A stretch of DNA of 12,190 bases from Candidatus Dormiibacterota bacterium (GTDB taxonomy: Bacteria > Chloroflexota > Dormibacteria > Dormibacterales > Dormibacteraceae). Position numbers and translations under genes: made by a program. Each line of letters starts with the position of its first letter. The stretch's first letter is position 1. The notes under the pieces were generated by a model. That model saw only the letters and a list, made by a program, of their open reading frames with translations. It did no database searches and was not told the origin of the DNA. Positions 1 through 7,262 of the stretch are shown in pieces. Where the stretch lies: NCBI GenBank assembly GCA_003151665.1, contig PLYD01000170.1, positions 835 through 13,024 on the forward strand, in the 5' to 3' direction.

Positions 1-1790
1 CGCTGCCCGCCTCGCGCCATCACTTCGAGGGCGTGGTCGCGGGCATCGGGGGCTATGGAAATTGCATGGGCATCCCGACGGTGGGCGGTGAGGTCTATTT
101 CGACGACTGCTACGCACAGAATCCGCTGGTGAACGCGATGTGCGTCGGCCTCGTGCCCGTGCACCGGCTCATGCGGGCCCGCGCCGAAGGCACCGGCAAC
201 AGCCTGCTGCTGGTCGGAGCCGACACCGGCCGCGACGGCATCCACGGAGCTTCATTCGCCTCGGTCGAGCTGGATGAGGCCAGCTCTGAACGGCGGCCCG
301 CGGTCCAGGTCGGCAATCCGTTCCTCGAGAAGTGTCTGCTCGAGGCGTGCATGGACCTCGCGCACACCGACGCGGTGGTGGCCATCCAGGATCTCGGCGC
401 GGCGGGGCTCACGTCATCGGTGGCGGAGTGTGCCGGCCGCGTGGCGGGAGCCGGCGCCCGCATCGACGTCTCTCTCGTGCCGAGGCGTGAGAAAGGCATG
501 ACGCCCTATCACGTGATGCTGTCCGAGTCGCAGGAACGGATGCTGGTGGTCGTGGAGCGCGGGCGCGAGCCCGAGGTCGAGGCGATCGTCCGAGCATGGG
601 ACCTGACCTCGGCCGTGATCGGCGAGGTTACCGCCGATGGTTGCCTGACCGTTGTCGATGGGCGCAACGAGGTCGCGCGGCTGCCAATCCAACTGCTGAC
701 TGAAGGCGCTCCTCTGCGGCGCCTCACAGGGATTGCTCCGGCGGCTCGACCGTCGCTGGACCTCGACCAGCTTCCGCCCCTCGTGGATCCTGGCGCCACC
801 CTGCTCAGGCTGCTTGCAAGCCCCAACCTGAGCAGCCGCCGCGGCATCTTTCGGCGCTACGACCACATGGTCGGCGACGCCACAGTCATCGCGCCAGGCG
901 GCGACGCCGCAATGCTGCGAATCAAAGGCACGCGCCTCGGCATCGCGATGACCACTGATTGCAACAGCCGCTACTGTCACCTCGATCCGAACCTCGGCGC
1001 GCAGCTCGCGGTGGCGGAGGCGGCGCGAAACATAGTCGCCACTGGCGCGCGGCCGCTGGCGGTCACGGACTGCTTGAACCTCGCGAACCCCGACCGGCCC
1101 GAGGTCTATTGGGAGCTCGAGGAAACAATCGCCGGCCTGGCGCACGCGTGTCGCGCCCTCGACCTACCGATCGTGAGCGGCAACGTCAGCCTGTACAACG
1201 ACGCCTCGGGCAGCTCGCCAATCCATCCGACGCCGGTGATCGGAATGATCGGTCTGATTGACGATTACGGGCGCAGGCTCCAGGTGGGGTTGCGCAACGA
1301 AGGCGATTTCGTCCTGCTGGTTGGTTCCAGCCACAACGACCTCGGCGGCAGCGAGTACCTCAAGGTCGAGCACGACCTTGTCGCCGGCAGACCGCCGGCG
1401 CTCGACCTGGCCCGCGAAAAGGCGACTCACAAGCTCATGCTCCAAGCGGCCGGCGCCGACCTGCTGCGCTCCGCACACGATTGCGCCGAGGGCGGGATGC
1501 TCGTCGCACTCGCTGAGTGCTGCATGTTGGGTGGCGTCGGGGTCCGATGCCCGGCGCTGAAGCCCGAGGCCCCCGTGCGCGTCGACGCTGGCTTCTTCGG
1601 CGAATCTCCTGGCCGCTTCATCGTCAGCGTGCCGTCGCGCGCGATGCCCGAGATGCAGACGCTGGCGCGACGCCATCGCGTCGAGATCTCATTGATCGGC
1701 CTCGCCGGCGGCGATGTCATCGAGTTCGAAGGCCAGTTCCGAGTCTCGATCGCCGAGATGCGTCAAGCTTGGGAAGGAGACTTGATCTAG
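1..1790 (+). CDS. purL: Phosphoribosylformylglycinamidine synthase, large subunit of the small (PurLQS) type; 5' end missing
   Basis: Converts FGAR, ATP and ammonia to FGAM in purine synthesis. The frame is open from base 3, so the first 32 bases are coding and the real start lies upstream; a GTG at 33 is internal. About 595 residues are present, with roughly the first 130-150 missing by comparison with the usual ~740. Visible PurL signatures are [20 protein letters not shown] near the left edge, [28 protein letters not shown], and in the second half [14 protein letters not shown] and [12 protein letters not shown]. The protein ends soon after the last AIRS-like domain with no class I glutaminase domain. 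From family knowledge it must therefore use separate PurQ and PurS, neither of which is in this window. It is first of a tight plus-strand cluster; purF starts 2 nt after its stop. Confidence 0.97.
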   Translation, partial: LPASRHHFEGVVAGIGGYGNCMGIPTVGGEVYFDDCYAQNPLVNAMCVGLVPVHRLMRARAEGTGNSLLLVGADTGRDGIHGASFASVELDEASSERRPAVQVGNPFLEKCLLEACMDLAHTDAVVAIQDLGAAGLTSSVAECAGRVAGAGARIDVSLVPRREKGMTPYHVMLSESQERMLVVVERGREPEVEAIVRAWDLTSAVIGEVTADGCLTVVDGRNEVARLPIQLLTEGAPLRRLTGIAPAARPSLDLDQLPPLVDPGATLLRLLASPNLSSRRGIFRRYDHMVGDATVIAPGGDAAMLRIKGTRLGIAMTTDCNSRYCHLDPNLGAQLAVAEAARNIVATGARPLAVTDCLNLANPDRPEVYWELEETIAGLAHACRALDLPIVSGNVSLYNDASGSSPIHPTPVIGMIGLIDDYGRRLQVGLRNEGDFVLLVGSSHNDLGGSEYLKVEHDLVAGRPPALDLAREKATHKLMLQAAGADLLRSAHDCAEGGMLVALAECCMLGGVGVRCPALKPEAPVRVDAGFFGESPGRFIVSVPSRAMPEMQTLARRHRVEISLIGLAGGDVIEFEGQFRVSIAEMRQAWEGDLI

Positions 1791-1792
1791 CC

Positions 1793-3259
1793 ATGTGCGG
1801 CGTTTTCGGCATCTGCGCATCGCGAGGGATCGATGTCGCCAACCTGACCTACTTCGGGCTTTTCTCGCTGCAGCATCGGGGTCAGGAGTCGGCGGGAATC
1901 GCAGTCTCCGATGGCACGTCAGTCCGCGTGCATCGAGGCATGGGCCTGGTCGCGCAGGTGTTCACGCCTGCGACCATCCAGGACATGGGCCCGGGCTCGA
2001 TCCTCGCGCTGGGGCACACGCGCTACTCGACCACCGGCGCGAGCCGCGCAGAGAACGCGCACCCGCTTCCTTTCCATCACCCGCGGCTCGGCCCCGGTGC
2101 CATCGCCCACAACGGCAACCTCCTGAACGCCGAGGCCCTGCGCAAGCAGCTGGAGGAGCAGGGCGCGGTGTTCGACACAGCGCTCGATACAGAGGTCATG
2201 GCGCGACTCATCGAGCACACGCACGGCCGCACGTGGGAGGAGGTCATTCGCCGAACCTTTGCGCGGGTGGTCGGCGCCTACTCCTGCGGGATCATCACGC
2301 CGACTCAACTGATTGCGTTGCGCGATCCTTATGGCTTCCGGCCGCTGTGCATCGGTTACATCCCTCTGCCGGGACAGCCGGCCCACGTGATCGCTTCGGA
2401 AACCTGCGCTCTCGACACCGTGCATGCGACTTTCGTGCGCGAAGTGCAGCCGGGAGAGATGGTGGTCATGGACGAGCACGGCGTGCACAGCGTCACCTTC
2501 CAGACGTCGAACAAGCACGCGATGTGCGTCTTCGAGTTCATCTACTTTGCGCGGCCGGATTCGATCCTCAAGAACTGTGAGCTGGAAGAGGCCCGTATCC
2601 GGATGGGCAATGAGCTCGCCAAGGAAGCGCCAGTCGACGCGGACATGGTCATCGCATTCCCCGACTCGGGCACGCCTGCAGCGATTGGCTACGCCGAGGC
2701 TGCGGGAATCCCGTTCCGCGAGGCGTTGATCAAGAGCCGGTACATCAACCGCACCTTCATCCAACCCGACCAGACGCTTCGCGAAGCCGGCGTGATGCTC
2801 AAGCTCAACGCTCTCCCGCGCTCGATCCGCGGCAAGCGTCTCATCGCTGTCGACGACTCGATTGTCCGCGGCACGACCTCGCGCCGCATCATCGAACGAT
2901 TGCGCGCCGCCGGCGCCAAGGAGATCCACATGCGGATCTCCAGCCCGCCGATGCGATATCCGTGCTTCATGGGCGTCGACATCGGGTCGACAAAAGAGCT
3001 GATCGCGGCGAATCGAACGGTCGAGCAGGTGCGCGAGCACCTGGGGGCGGACAGCCTCCATTACCTCTCCATCCCGGGCCTCATGCGCGCCATTGGCCGC
3101 GGTCCTGCCCAGGAGTTCTGCCGAGCGTGCTTCGACGGTTCATACCCGGTGCCCGTGCCCCAACAGCTGGAGATGGACAAGATGCAGTTCGAGATGCCGC
3201 CGAAGTCCGACCACGTCCCGGGTCCGCCGTCGTTGATGCTGGCCAGGCCGAAGGTCTGA
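1793..3259 (+). CDS. purF: Amidophosphoribosyltransferase (glutamine PRPP amidotransferase)
   Basis: Catalyses the committed step of purine synthesis, PRPP plus glutamine to phosphoribosylamine. It has 488 residues: an N-terminal nucleophile glutaminase domain, then a phosphoribosyltransferase domain. The ATG at 1793 is chosen because it places the catalytic cysteine at residue 2 (MCGVFGICAS), with no propeptide; the frame is open further upstream but that stretch is the purL shadow. The glutaminase signature includes LQHRGQESAGIA and GHTRYSTTGAS. The PRPP loop is IAVDDSIVRGTTSR at about 351-364. Cysteines at 245, 391, 443 and 446 (CVFEFIYFARP, PCFMG, CRACF) match the four [4Fe-4S] ligands of Bacillus-type PurF, so an oxygen-sensitive cluster is likely. 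An AAGGAG at 1774-1779 lies inside purL, 13 nt upstream. Its TGA overlaps the purM ATG by one base. Confidence 0.98.
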   Translation: MCGVFGICASRGIDVANLTYFGLFSLQHRGQESAGIAVSDGTSVRVHRGMGLVAQVFTPATIQDMGPGSILALGHTRYSTTGASRAENAHPLPFHHPRLGPGAIAHNGNLLNAEALRKQLEEQGAVFDTALDTEVMARLIEHTHGRTWEEVIRRTFARVVGAYSCGIITPTQLIALRDPYGFRPLCIGYIPLPGQPAHVIASETCALDTVHATFVREVQPGEMVVMDEHGVHSVTFQTSNKHAMCVFEFIYFARPDSILKNCELEEARIRMGNELAKEAPVDADMVIAFPDSGTPAAIGYAEAAGIPFREALIKSRYINRTFIQPDQTLREAGVMLKLNALPRSIRGKRLIAVDDSIVRGTTSRRIIERLRAAGAKEIHMRISSPPMRYPCFMGVDIGSTKELIAANRTVEQVREHLGADSLHYLSIPGLMRAIGRGPAQEFCRACFDGSYPVPVPQQLEMDKMQFEMPPKSDHVPGPPSLMLARPKV

Positions 3260-4239
3260 TGTCTGCAGAAGGCTTGTCGTACGCCGCGGCCGGCGTCGAC
3301 ATCGAGGCTTACGAGCGCGTTCTGGAGCGCGTCAAGCCGCTGATCGCCGCGACCCACGGGAAAGAGGTGGCGGTTGGAGTCGGGCCATTCGCGGGCCTGT
3401 ACTCGCTGCCCGGCGGAGGCCACCTCGCCGCGAGCGCGGACGGGGTGGGCACCAAGATCAAGGTTGCGATCGCCGCGGGCGAACACCGCGGAATCGGCAC
3501 CGATATCGTCAATCACTGCGTCAATGACATCGCCACCGCCGGCGCCCGGCCCCTCTTCTTTCTTGACTACTTCGCAACCGGACATCTGGACCCCGACGTC
3601 TTTGCCCAGCTGATCGAGGGCATGACTGCAGCCTGCACGAAGGCCGGCTGCGCGCTACTTGGCGGGGAAACAGCAGAGATGCCCGGCGTGTACGCGCTGG
3701 GCGATTACGACCTTGCAGGGTTCATCGTCGGGCTGGTGGAGGCGGGCCAACGCCCGGACCCGAACGCAATTCGCGCAGGCGATGTCATCGTCGGCCTGCC
3801 GTCGAGCGGGCTCCACACCAATGGGTTCTCGCTGGTCCGCAAGGTGTTCGAGGACGTGCCTCTGAGCAAGGTCTATCCCGAGCTCGGCCGTCCCCTCGGA
3901 GAGGAGCTGCTCGAGCCCCATCGCTCGTACCTTGAACCGCTCCGCACCATGCGCTGGAAGGGCGCCGCGCACATCACGGGAGGAGGACTTCTCGGCAACC
4001 TCCCTCGATGCCTGCCCGAAGGCCTCGGCGCGCGGCTCGAGCGAAAATCTTGGGTCGAGCCACCGATCTTCGGGCTCGTGCGCAAGCGAGGCAGAGTCTC
4101 GAACGACGAGATGCTCGGCACCTTCAACATGGGGCTGGGCATGGTCTTGGTGATGGATGGCAGCGATGTGCCGTCCGGCGCTCAGGTCGTGGGCGAGGTG
4201 GTCCGCCATGCAGCGCCTGATCGGGTCATGATTCTCTGA
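3259..4239 (+). CDS. purM: Phosphoribosylformylglycinamidine cyclo-ligase (AIR synthetase)
   Basis: Closes the imidazole ring, FGAM plus ATP to AIR. The protein has 326 residues, close to the usual ~345. PurM signatures occur in order: DGVGTKIKVA (about 61-70), the NHCVNDIATAGARPLFFLDY block (85-104), GGETAEMPGVY (135-145) with DYDLAGF, GLPSSGLHTNGFSLVRK, HITGGGLLGNLPR and TFNMGLGMVLVM. The start is the ATG in the TGATG overlap with purF, with GAAGG four bases before it; the open frame runs further upstream only as a shadow of purF. Coupled translation with purF is likely. purN follows after 10 nt. Confidence 0.98.
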   Translation: MSAEGLSYAAAGVDIEAYERVLERVKPLIAATHGKEVAVGVGPFAGLYSLPGGGHLAASADGVGTKIKVAIAAGEHRGIGTDIVNHCVNDIATAGARPLFFLDYFATGHLDPDVFAQLIEGMTAACTKAGCALLGGETAEMPGVYALGDYDLAGFIVGLVEAGQRPDPNAIRAGDVIVGLPSSGLHTNGFSLVRKVFEDVPLSKVYPELGRPLGEELLEPHRSYLEPLRTMRWKGAAHITGGGLLGNLPRCLPEGLGARLERKSWVEPPIFGLVRKRGRVSNDEMLGTFNMGLGMVLVMDGSDVPSGAQVVGEVVRHAAPDRVMIL

Positions 4240-4249
4240 AGCTTCACCG

Positions 4250-4822
4250 ATGAGATTGGGGGTGGCGGTTTCCGGCGCCGGCTCGAACCTGCGCAACCTT
4301 GTCGAGCGCGGATTCGACGTGGTCGCGGTGGCGACGAACAGACCGGCATGTGGCGCCGCTGCCTTTGCGCGAGAGCGCGGAATTCCACTGGCTGAGCTGC
4401 CGCAAAAAAACTACGCATCTGCCGAGGAGCGTGACGCCGCCATGTGCGACTTTTTCAAAGGCCAAGCCGTTGACCTGGTTGTCGATGCCGGTTACGACCG
4501 CATACATTCGGGAGCGTTCGTGGGAGCGTTCAGAGACCGGATCGTTAACGTGCATCCATCGCTGCTGCCCGAGTTCGGTGGCGGAATGGACGCGATCGAG
4601 CAGGCGCTCCAAGCCGGGGCTAAGAGGACCGGCGCCACCGTGCACGTGGTCACGGCGGACCTGGACTCGGGCCCCGTCCTCATCCAGGAAGAGGTGGAGG
4701 TGCTGGACGGCGACACCCCGGAGACGCTGCGTGCGCGCGTCCACGAAGCTGAGCATCGAATACTTCCCCAGGCGATCCGTTTGATGGAGGCGCGACTTGC
4801 CAAGAGCCCTGCTGTCGGTTAG
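4250..4822 (+). CDS. purN: Phosphoribosylglycinamide formyltransferase (GAR transformylase), divergent and compact
   Basis: Transfers formyl from 10-formyltetrahydrofolate to GAR. The protein has 190 residues. The N-terminal phosphate-binding segment is SGAGSNLRNL, and the active-site block NVHPSLLP carries N100 and H102, equivalent to E. coli N106 and H108. The folate-side aspartate is D139 in ADLDSGP (E. coli D144). It differs from textbook PurN in three places. The helix after GSNL is about ten residues shorter. The usual AGFMRILS-like motif reads AGYDRIHSG. The GLHTH-type segment after the active site is GGGMDAIEQAL, with no histidine. Position between purM and purH and intact catalytic residues make PurN the best call. 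The last 26 nt overlap purH. Confidence 0.92.
   Translation: MRLGVAVSGAGSNLRNLVERGFDVVAVATNRPACGAAAFARERGIPLAELPQKNYASAEERDAAMCDFFKGQAVDLVVDAGYDRIHSGAFVGAFRDRIVNVHPSLLPEFGGGMDAIEQALQAGAKRTGATVHVVTADLDSGPVLIQEEVEVLDGDTPETLRARVHEAEHRILPQAIRLMEARLAKSPAVG
4786..4790 (+). promoter_or_regulatory. Ribosome binding site fixing the TTG start of purH
   Basis: GGAGG lies six bases before the TTG at 4797, inside the 3' end of purN. The purH frame meets an in-frame TGA at 4782-4784 and has no ATG or GTG between that stop and the conserved N-terminus. The TTG is therefore the only plausible start. Confidence 0.8.
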
Positions 4823-6320
4823 CGATAAGACTGGGCTGAGCGCTTTCGCGCGGGGCTTGCAGCGGCTTGGCTACGAGCTGTATGCAACCGGCAGCACCCT
4901 CAATGCGATCCTGGATGCCGCCGTTGACGCGAGGCCCGTCAGCGACCTCACCGGGTTCCCCGAGATGATGGACGGCCGCATCAAGACGCTTCACCCCGGT
5001 GTGCACGCGGGGTTGCTGGCCCGGCGCGACAAGCCCGAGCACATGGAGGCTCTTCGCGAGCACGGCCTCAAAGAGATCGACCTCGTGTGCTGCAACCTCT
5101 ATCCGTTTGTCGACACCGTGATGCGGCCTGGCGTGACCGTCGAGGAGGCGGTGGAGCAGATCGACATCGGTGGGCCGACCATGATCCGCGCCGCGGCCAA
5201 AAACAGCGATTCGGTCGTGGTGGTGGTGCGGCCCGAGCGCTATGCCGAGGTTCTCGCCACGCTGCATGCCGGTGGCCCGGACGTGACGATGCGCCGCCGC
5301 CTCGCCGCGGAGGCGTTCGCGCATACCGCGGCCTACGACGCGTGGATCGCGGCCTACCTGCTCGGCCGGGACGCGGACTTTCCGCAAGAGCTCCCGATTG
5401 CCGGGCGCCTGGCGAGGCCGCTGAAATATGGCGAGAACGAGCACCAGCGCGCCGCCTTCTACCGGTTTGGCCCCGATCCAGGCGGGCTCGGCGGCGCCCA
5501 GCAGCTGCAGGGCAAGGAGCTCGGCTTCAACAACATCCAGGATGCCGCCGCCGCGTTCCAGCTGGTGAGTGACTACGACCAACCGGCCGTCGCAATCATC
5601 AAGCACATGAACCCATGCGGTCTCGCGATCGCCGATGAGCTGTCACGCGCTTACGTACGGGCCTTCGAATGCGACAGGACGTCGGCTTTTGGTGGGATCG
5701 TGGCCGTGAACCGGCCGCTCGACCGGACGACAGCGGAGCACATAGTGCAGATCGTCACTCACGTCGTTGTTGCACCCGAGGTTCTCGATGAGTCCCTCGA
5801 GGTGCTCGCGCGCCGCAAGGGGATGATCGTCCTGGCCGTCCAACCTGCGCGCCGCGGCCTGTTCGATTACGACGTCCGCTCAGTTCCGGGCGGATTCCTG
5901 GTCCAGGACTGGGACCGCGCCGGATTCGACCGAGCCGCCTGCGCCGTAGCGACAAGGCGCTCGCCGACTGAGGCCGAGTGGGAGCAGATCCGGTTGGCAT
6001 GGATTGCCGTCAAGCATGTGAAATCCAACGCGATAGTGCTGTTCAAGGACTGTGCCGCCGTCGGTGTGGGCGCTGGCCAGATGTCGCGGGTCGAGGCCGT
6101 CCAGATCGCGGTGCGTCGCGCCGGCGACCAGGCGCGCGGCTCGGTGATGGCCTCCGACGCATTCTTTCCATTTCCTGATGGCCTCGAGGAGGGCATCCGA
6201 GCCGGTGTGACCGCCGTGATTCAGCCTGGCGGCTCGATGAAAGACAGCGATGTCGTGGCGGCTGCAGACGCAGCCGGCATCGCGATGGTCATCACCGGCC
6301 AGCGACATTTCAAACACTGA
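4797..6320 (+). CDS. purH: Bifunctional AICAR formyltransferase / IMP cyclohydrolase
   Basis: Performs the last two steps to IMP. The protein has 507 residues, the standard bacterial length. The N-terminal MGS-like cyclohydrolase domain (about 1-195) begins PRALLSVSDKTGL and contains DGRIKTLHPGVHAGLL and IDIGGPTMIRAAAKN. The C-terminal transformylase domain contains YGENEHQRAAFY (about 211-222), ELGFNNIQDA, the catalytic pair K269-H270 in IIKHMNPCG, SDAFFPFPDG, and the canonical ending TGQRHFKH. It starts with TTG and overlaps purN by 26 nt, which suggests reinitiation or coupling and a lower initiation rate. kynA begins 7 nt after its stop. Confidence 0.98.
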   Translation: MPRALLSVSDKTGLSAFARGLQRLGYELYATGSTLNAILDAAVDARPVSDLTGFPEMMDGRIKTLHPGVHAGLLARRDKPEHMEALREHGLKEIDLVCCNLYPFVDTVMRPGVTVEEAVEQIDIGGPTMIRAAAKNSDSVVVVVRPERYAEVLATLHAGGPDVTMRRRLAAEAFAHTAAYDAWIAAYLLGRDADFPQELPIAGRLARPLKYGENEHQRAAFYRFGPDPGGLGGAQQLQGKELGFNNIQDAAAAFQLVSDYDQPAVAIIKHMNPCGLAIADELSRAYVRAFECDRTSAFGGIVAVNRPLDRTTAEHIVQIVTHVVVAPEVLDESLEVLARRKGMIVLAVQPARRGLFDYDVRSVPGGFLVQDWDRAGFDRAACAVATRRSPTEAEWEQIRLAWIAVKHVKSNAIVLFKDCAAVGVGAGQMSRVEAVQIAVRRAGDQARGSVMASDAFFPFPDGLEEGIRAGVTAVIQPGGSMKDSDVVAAADAAGIAMVITGQRHFKH

Positions 6321-6327
6321 TTCGCCG

Positions 6328-7074
6328 ATGGGATCTCGATTTGGTGAGGAGGGCCGCCGCCTTTCGTACGGCACCTATCTGAAGGTGCCCGAGCTGCTGA
6401 GCCTTCAACAGGGCCTCAGCGAAGCGCATGACGAGCTCCTGTTCATCGTCGCCCACCAGGTCTACGAGCTCTGGTTCAAGGTGGTGCTCGACGAGCTCGA
6501 GGCAGCCCGAAGCCGGATCGACTCCGACGATGTCTACTACGCGCGCCATCACCTGCGGCGCGTCAACGTGATCAAACGGCTGCTGGTCGAGCAGATCGAT
6601 GTCCTCGAAACGATGTCACCGCAGGATTTCCTGGCCTTCCGTTCACAGCTCGCTCCTGCCAGCGGTTTCCAGTCAGTGCAGTTTCGCGAGATCGAGTTTG
6701 TTTCAGGCCTCAAAGACCCCAAGTACCTGGCGCGAATCGAAGGCTCTTCCGATGAGATGGGCCGGTTGCAGCGCCGCCTCGACGAGCCATCGCTTGCCGA
6801 TGCATTGCGGTCGCTGATCGAGCGCCGAGGGTCGCCTTCGCTGCTGGACATCTTCCGGGGCCGGGAGCGCTACGGCGACCTGTTCGACCTCTGCGAGGCG
6901 CTGCTCGACCACGACGAGGCCTTCGCGCACTGGCGCGCGCGCCATGTGTTGATGGTCGAGCGGCAGATCGGATCCAAGTCCGGCACCGGCGGAAGCAGCG
7001 GGGCGCAGTACCTGCGCTCGACCCTCGGCAAGCGGTTCTATCCCGATCTGTGGGAAGTGCGCTCGCAGCTTTGA
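6328..7074 (+). CDS. kynA: Tryptophan 2,3-dioxygenase (heme)
   Basis: Oxidises L-tryptophan to N-formylkynurenine, the first step of the kynurenine route. The protein has 248 residues, shorter than the usual ~280-300. Residues matching the Xanthomonas enzyme keep their spacing: F39 and H43 in LLFIVAHQVYELW (F51, H55), R105 in FLAFRSQL (R117), the proximal heme ligand H206 in RHVLMVER (H240), and T220 in GTGGSSG (T254). GFQSVQFREIEF is also typical. The missing length is about 22 residues between R105 and H206. The ATG at 6328 comes 7 nt after the purH stop and lacks a clear Shine-Dalgarno sequence, so co-transcription and coupling with purH are likely. No kynurenine formamidase or kynureninase gene is in the window. 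Confidence 0.95.
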   Translation: MGSRFGEEGRRLSYGTYLKVPELLSLQQGLSEAHDELLFIVAHQVYELWFKVVLDELEAARSRIDSDDVYYARHHLRRVNVIKRLLVEQIDVLETMSPQDFLAFRSQLAPASGFQSVQFREIEFVSGLKDPKYLARIEGSSDEMGRLQRRLDEPSLADALRSLIERRGSPSLLDIFRGRERYGDLFDLCEALLDHDEAFAHWRARHVLMVERQIGSKSGTGGSSGAQYLRSTLGKRFYPDLWEVRSQL

Positions 7075-7109
7075 AGGAAGGTTTCTCCGGCGAGCGCGAC
7101 GAGCACCAC

Positions 7110-7262
7110 ATGAAGAAGACGAGCGCAGAGAATCCACGCGTGACCTGTGGGACGTGCAGGATGTTTGACGGCACCGCGTGGTGCCGTCACTGGAACTTCC
7201 ACACCACGGCGGAATCCCCGCCGTGCCGTTTCTACAAACGAATGGCGGACGCTAGAGCGTAA
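7110..7262 (+). CDS. Small Cys/His-rich protein, putative zinc-binding
   Basis: This is a 50-residue ORF of unknown function. It has cysteines at 13, 16, 25 and 39 plus H27 and H31, in the pattern CGTCRMF...WCRHW...CRFYK. One CxxC plus two further cysteines suggests a single structural metal site, probably zinc; this is inference. Codon third positions are GC-rich as in neighbouring genes, which supports coding. The ATG at 7110 is preferred, but there is no good Shine-Dalgarno sequence next to it. In-frame GTG (7050) or TTG (7071) starts inside or just after the end of kynA would add up to 20 residues. It lies 35 nt after kynA on the same strand and overlaps the convergent oxidoreductase gene by 11 nt. 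Two strong perfect hairpins lie within the coding sequence. Confidence 0.6.
   Translation: MKKTSAENPRVTCGTCRMFDGTAWCRHWNFHTTAESPPCRFYKRMADARA
7166..7189. repeat. Perfect inverted repeat (hairpin 1) inside the small Cys-rich gene
   Basis: TGACGGCACC and GGTGCCGTCA form ten-base perfect arms around a GCGT loop. An RNA hairpin from either strand would be very stable. No T-run follows on either strand, so it is not a standard intrinsic terminator by sequence. Confidence 0.75.
7205..7225. repeat. Perfect inverted repeat (hairpin 2) inside the small Cys-rich gene
   Basis: CACGGCGG and CCGCCGTG form eight-base perfect arms around a 5-nt AATCC loop. It begins 15 nt after hairpin 1. Again there is no T-run. 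In this convergent region between kynA and the oxidoreductase it could act as a barrier or a 3'-end stabiliser. Confidence 0.7.

Noticed and set aside
414..1145. Long minus-strand open frame opposite purL
   Set aside because: It is antisense to strongly conserved PurL sequence, and its arginine- and histidine-rich translation is typical of a high-GC shadow frame.
1517..1792. Upstream extension of the purF frame
   Set aside because: PurF needs its catalytic cysteine right after the initiator Met, which fits the ATG at 1793. The upstream part overlaps purL and is Arg-rich.
1919..3061. 380-codon minus-strand open frame opposite purF
   Set aside because: It lies wholly antisense to a clear PurF. 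Its translation is Arg/Asp/His-rich without recognisable motifs.
2962..3258. Upstream extension of the purM frame
   Set aside because: It overlaps conserved PurF sequence. The ATG at 3259 gives the normal PurM N-terminus.
4680..5606. 308-codon minus-strand open frame opposite purN and purH
   Set aside because: It is a shadow of PurH conserved domains with no recognisable motifs.
7166..7225. The two hairpins as intrinsic terminators
   Set aside because: Neither is followed by a T-run on either strand, and they lie inside an apparent coding sequence. They are reported as repeats instead.
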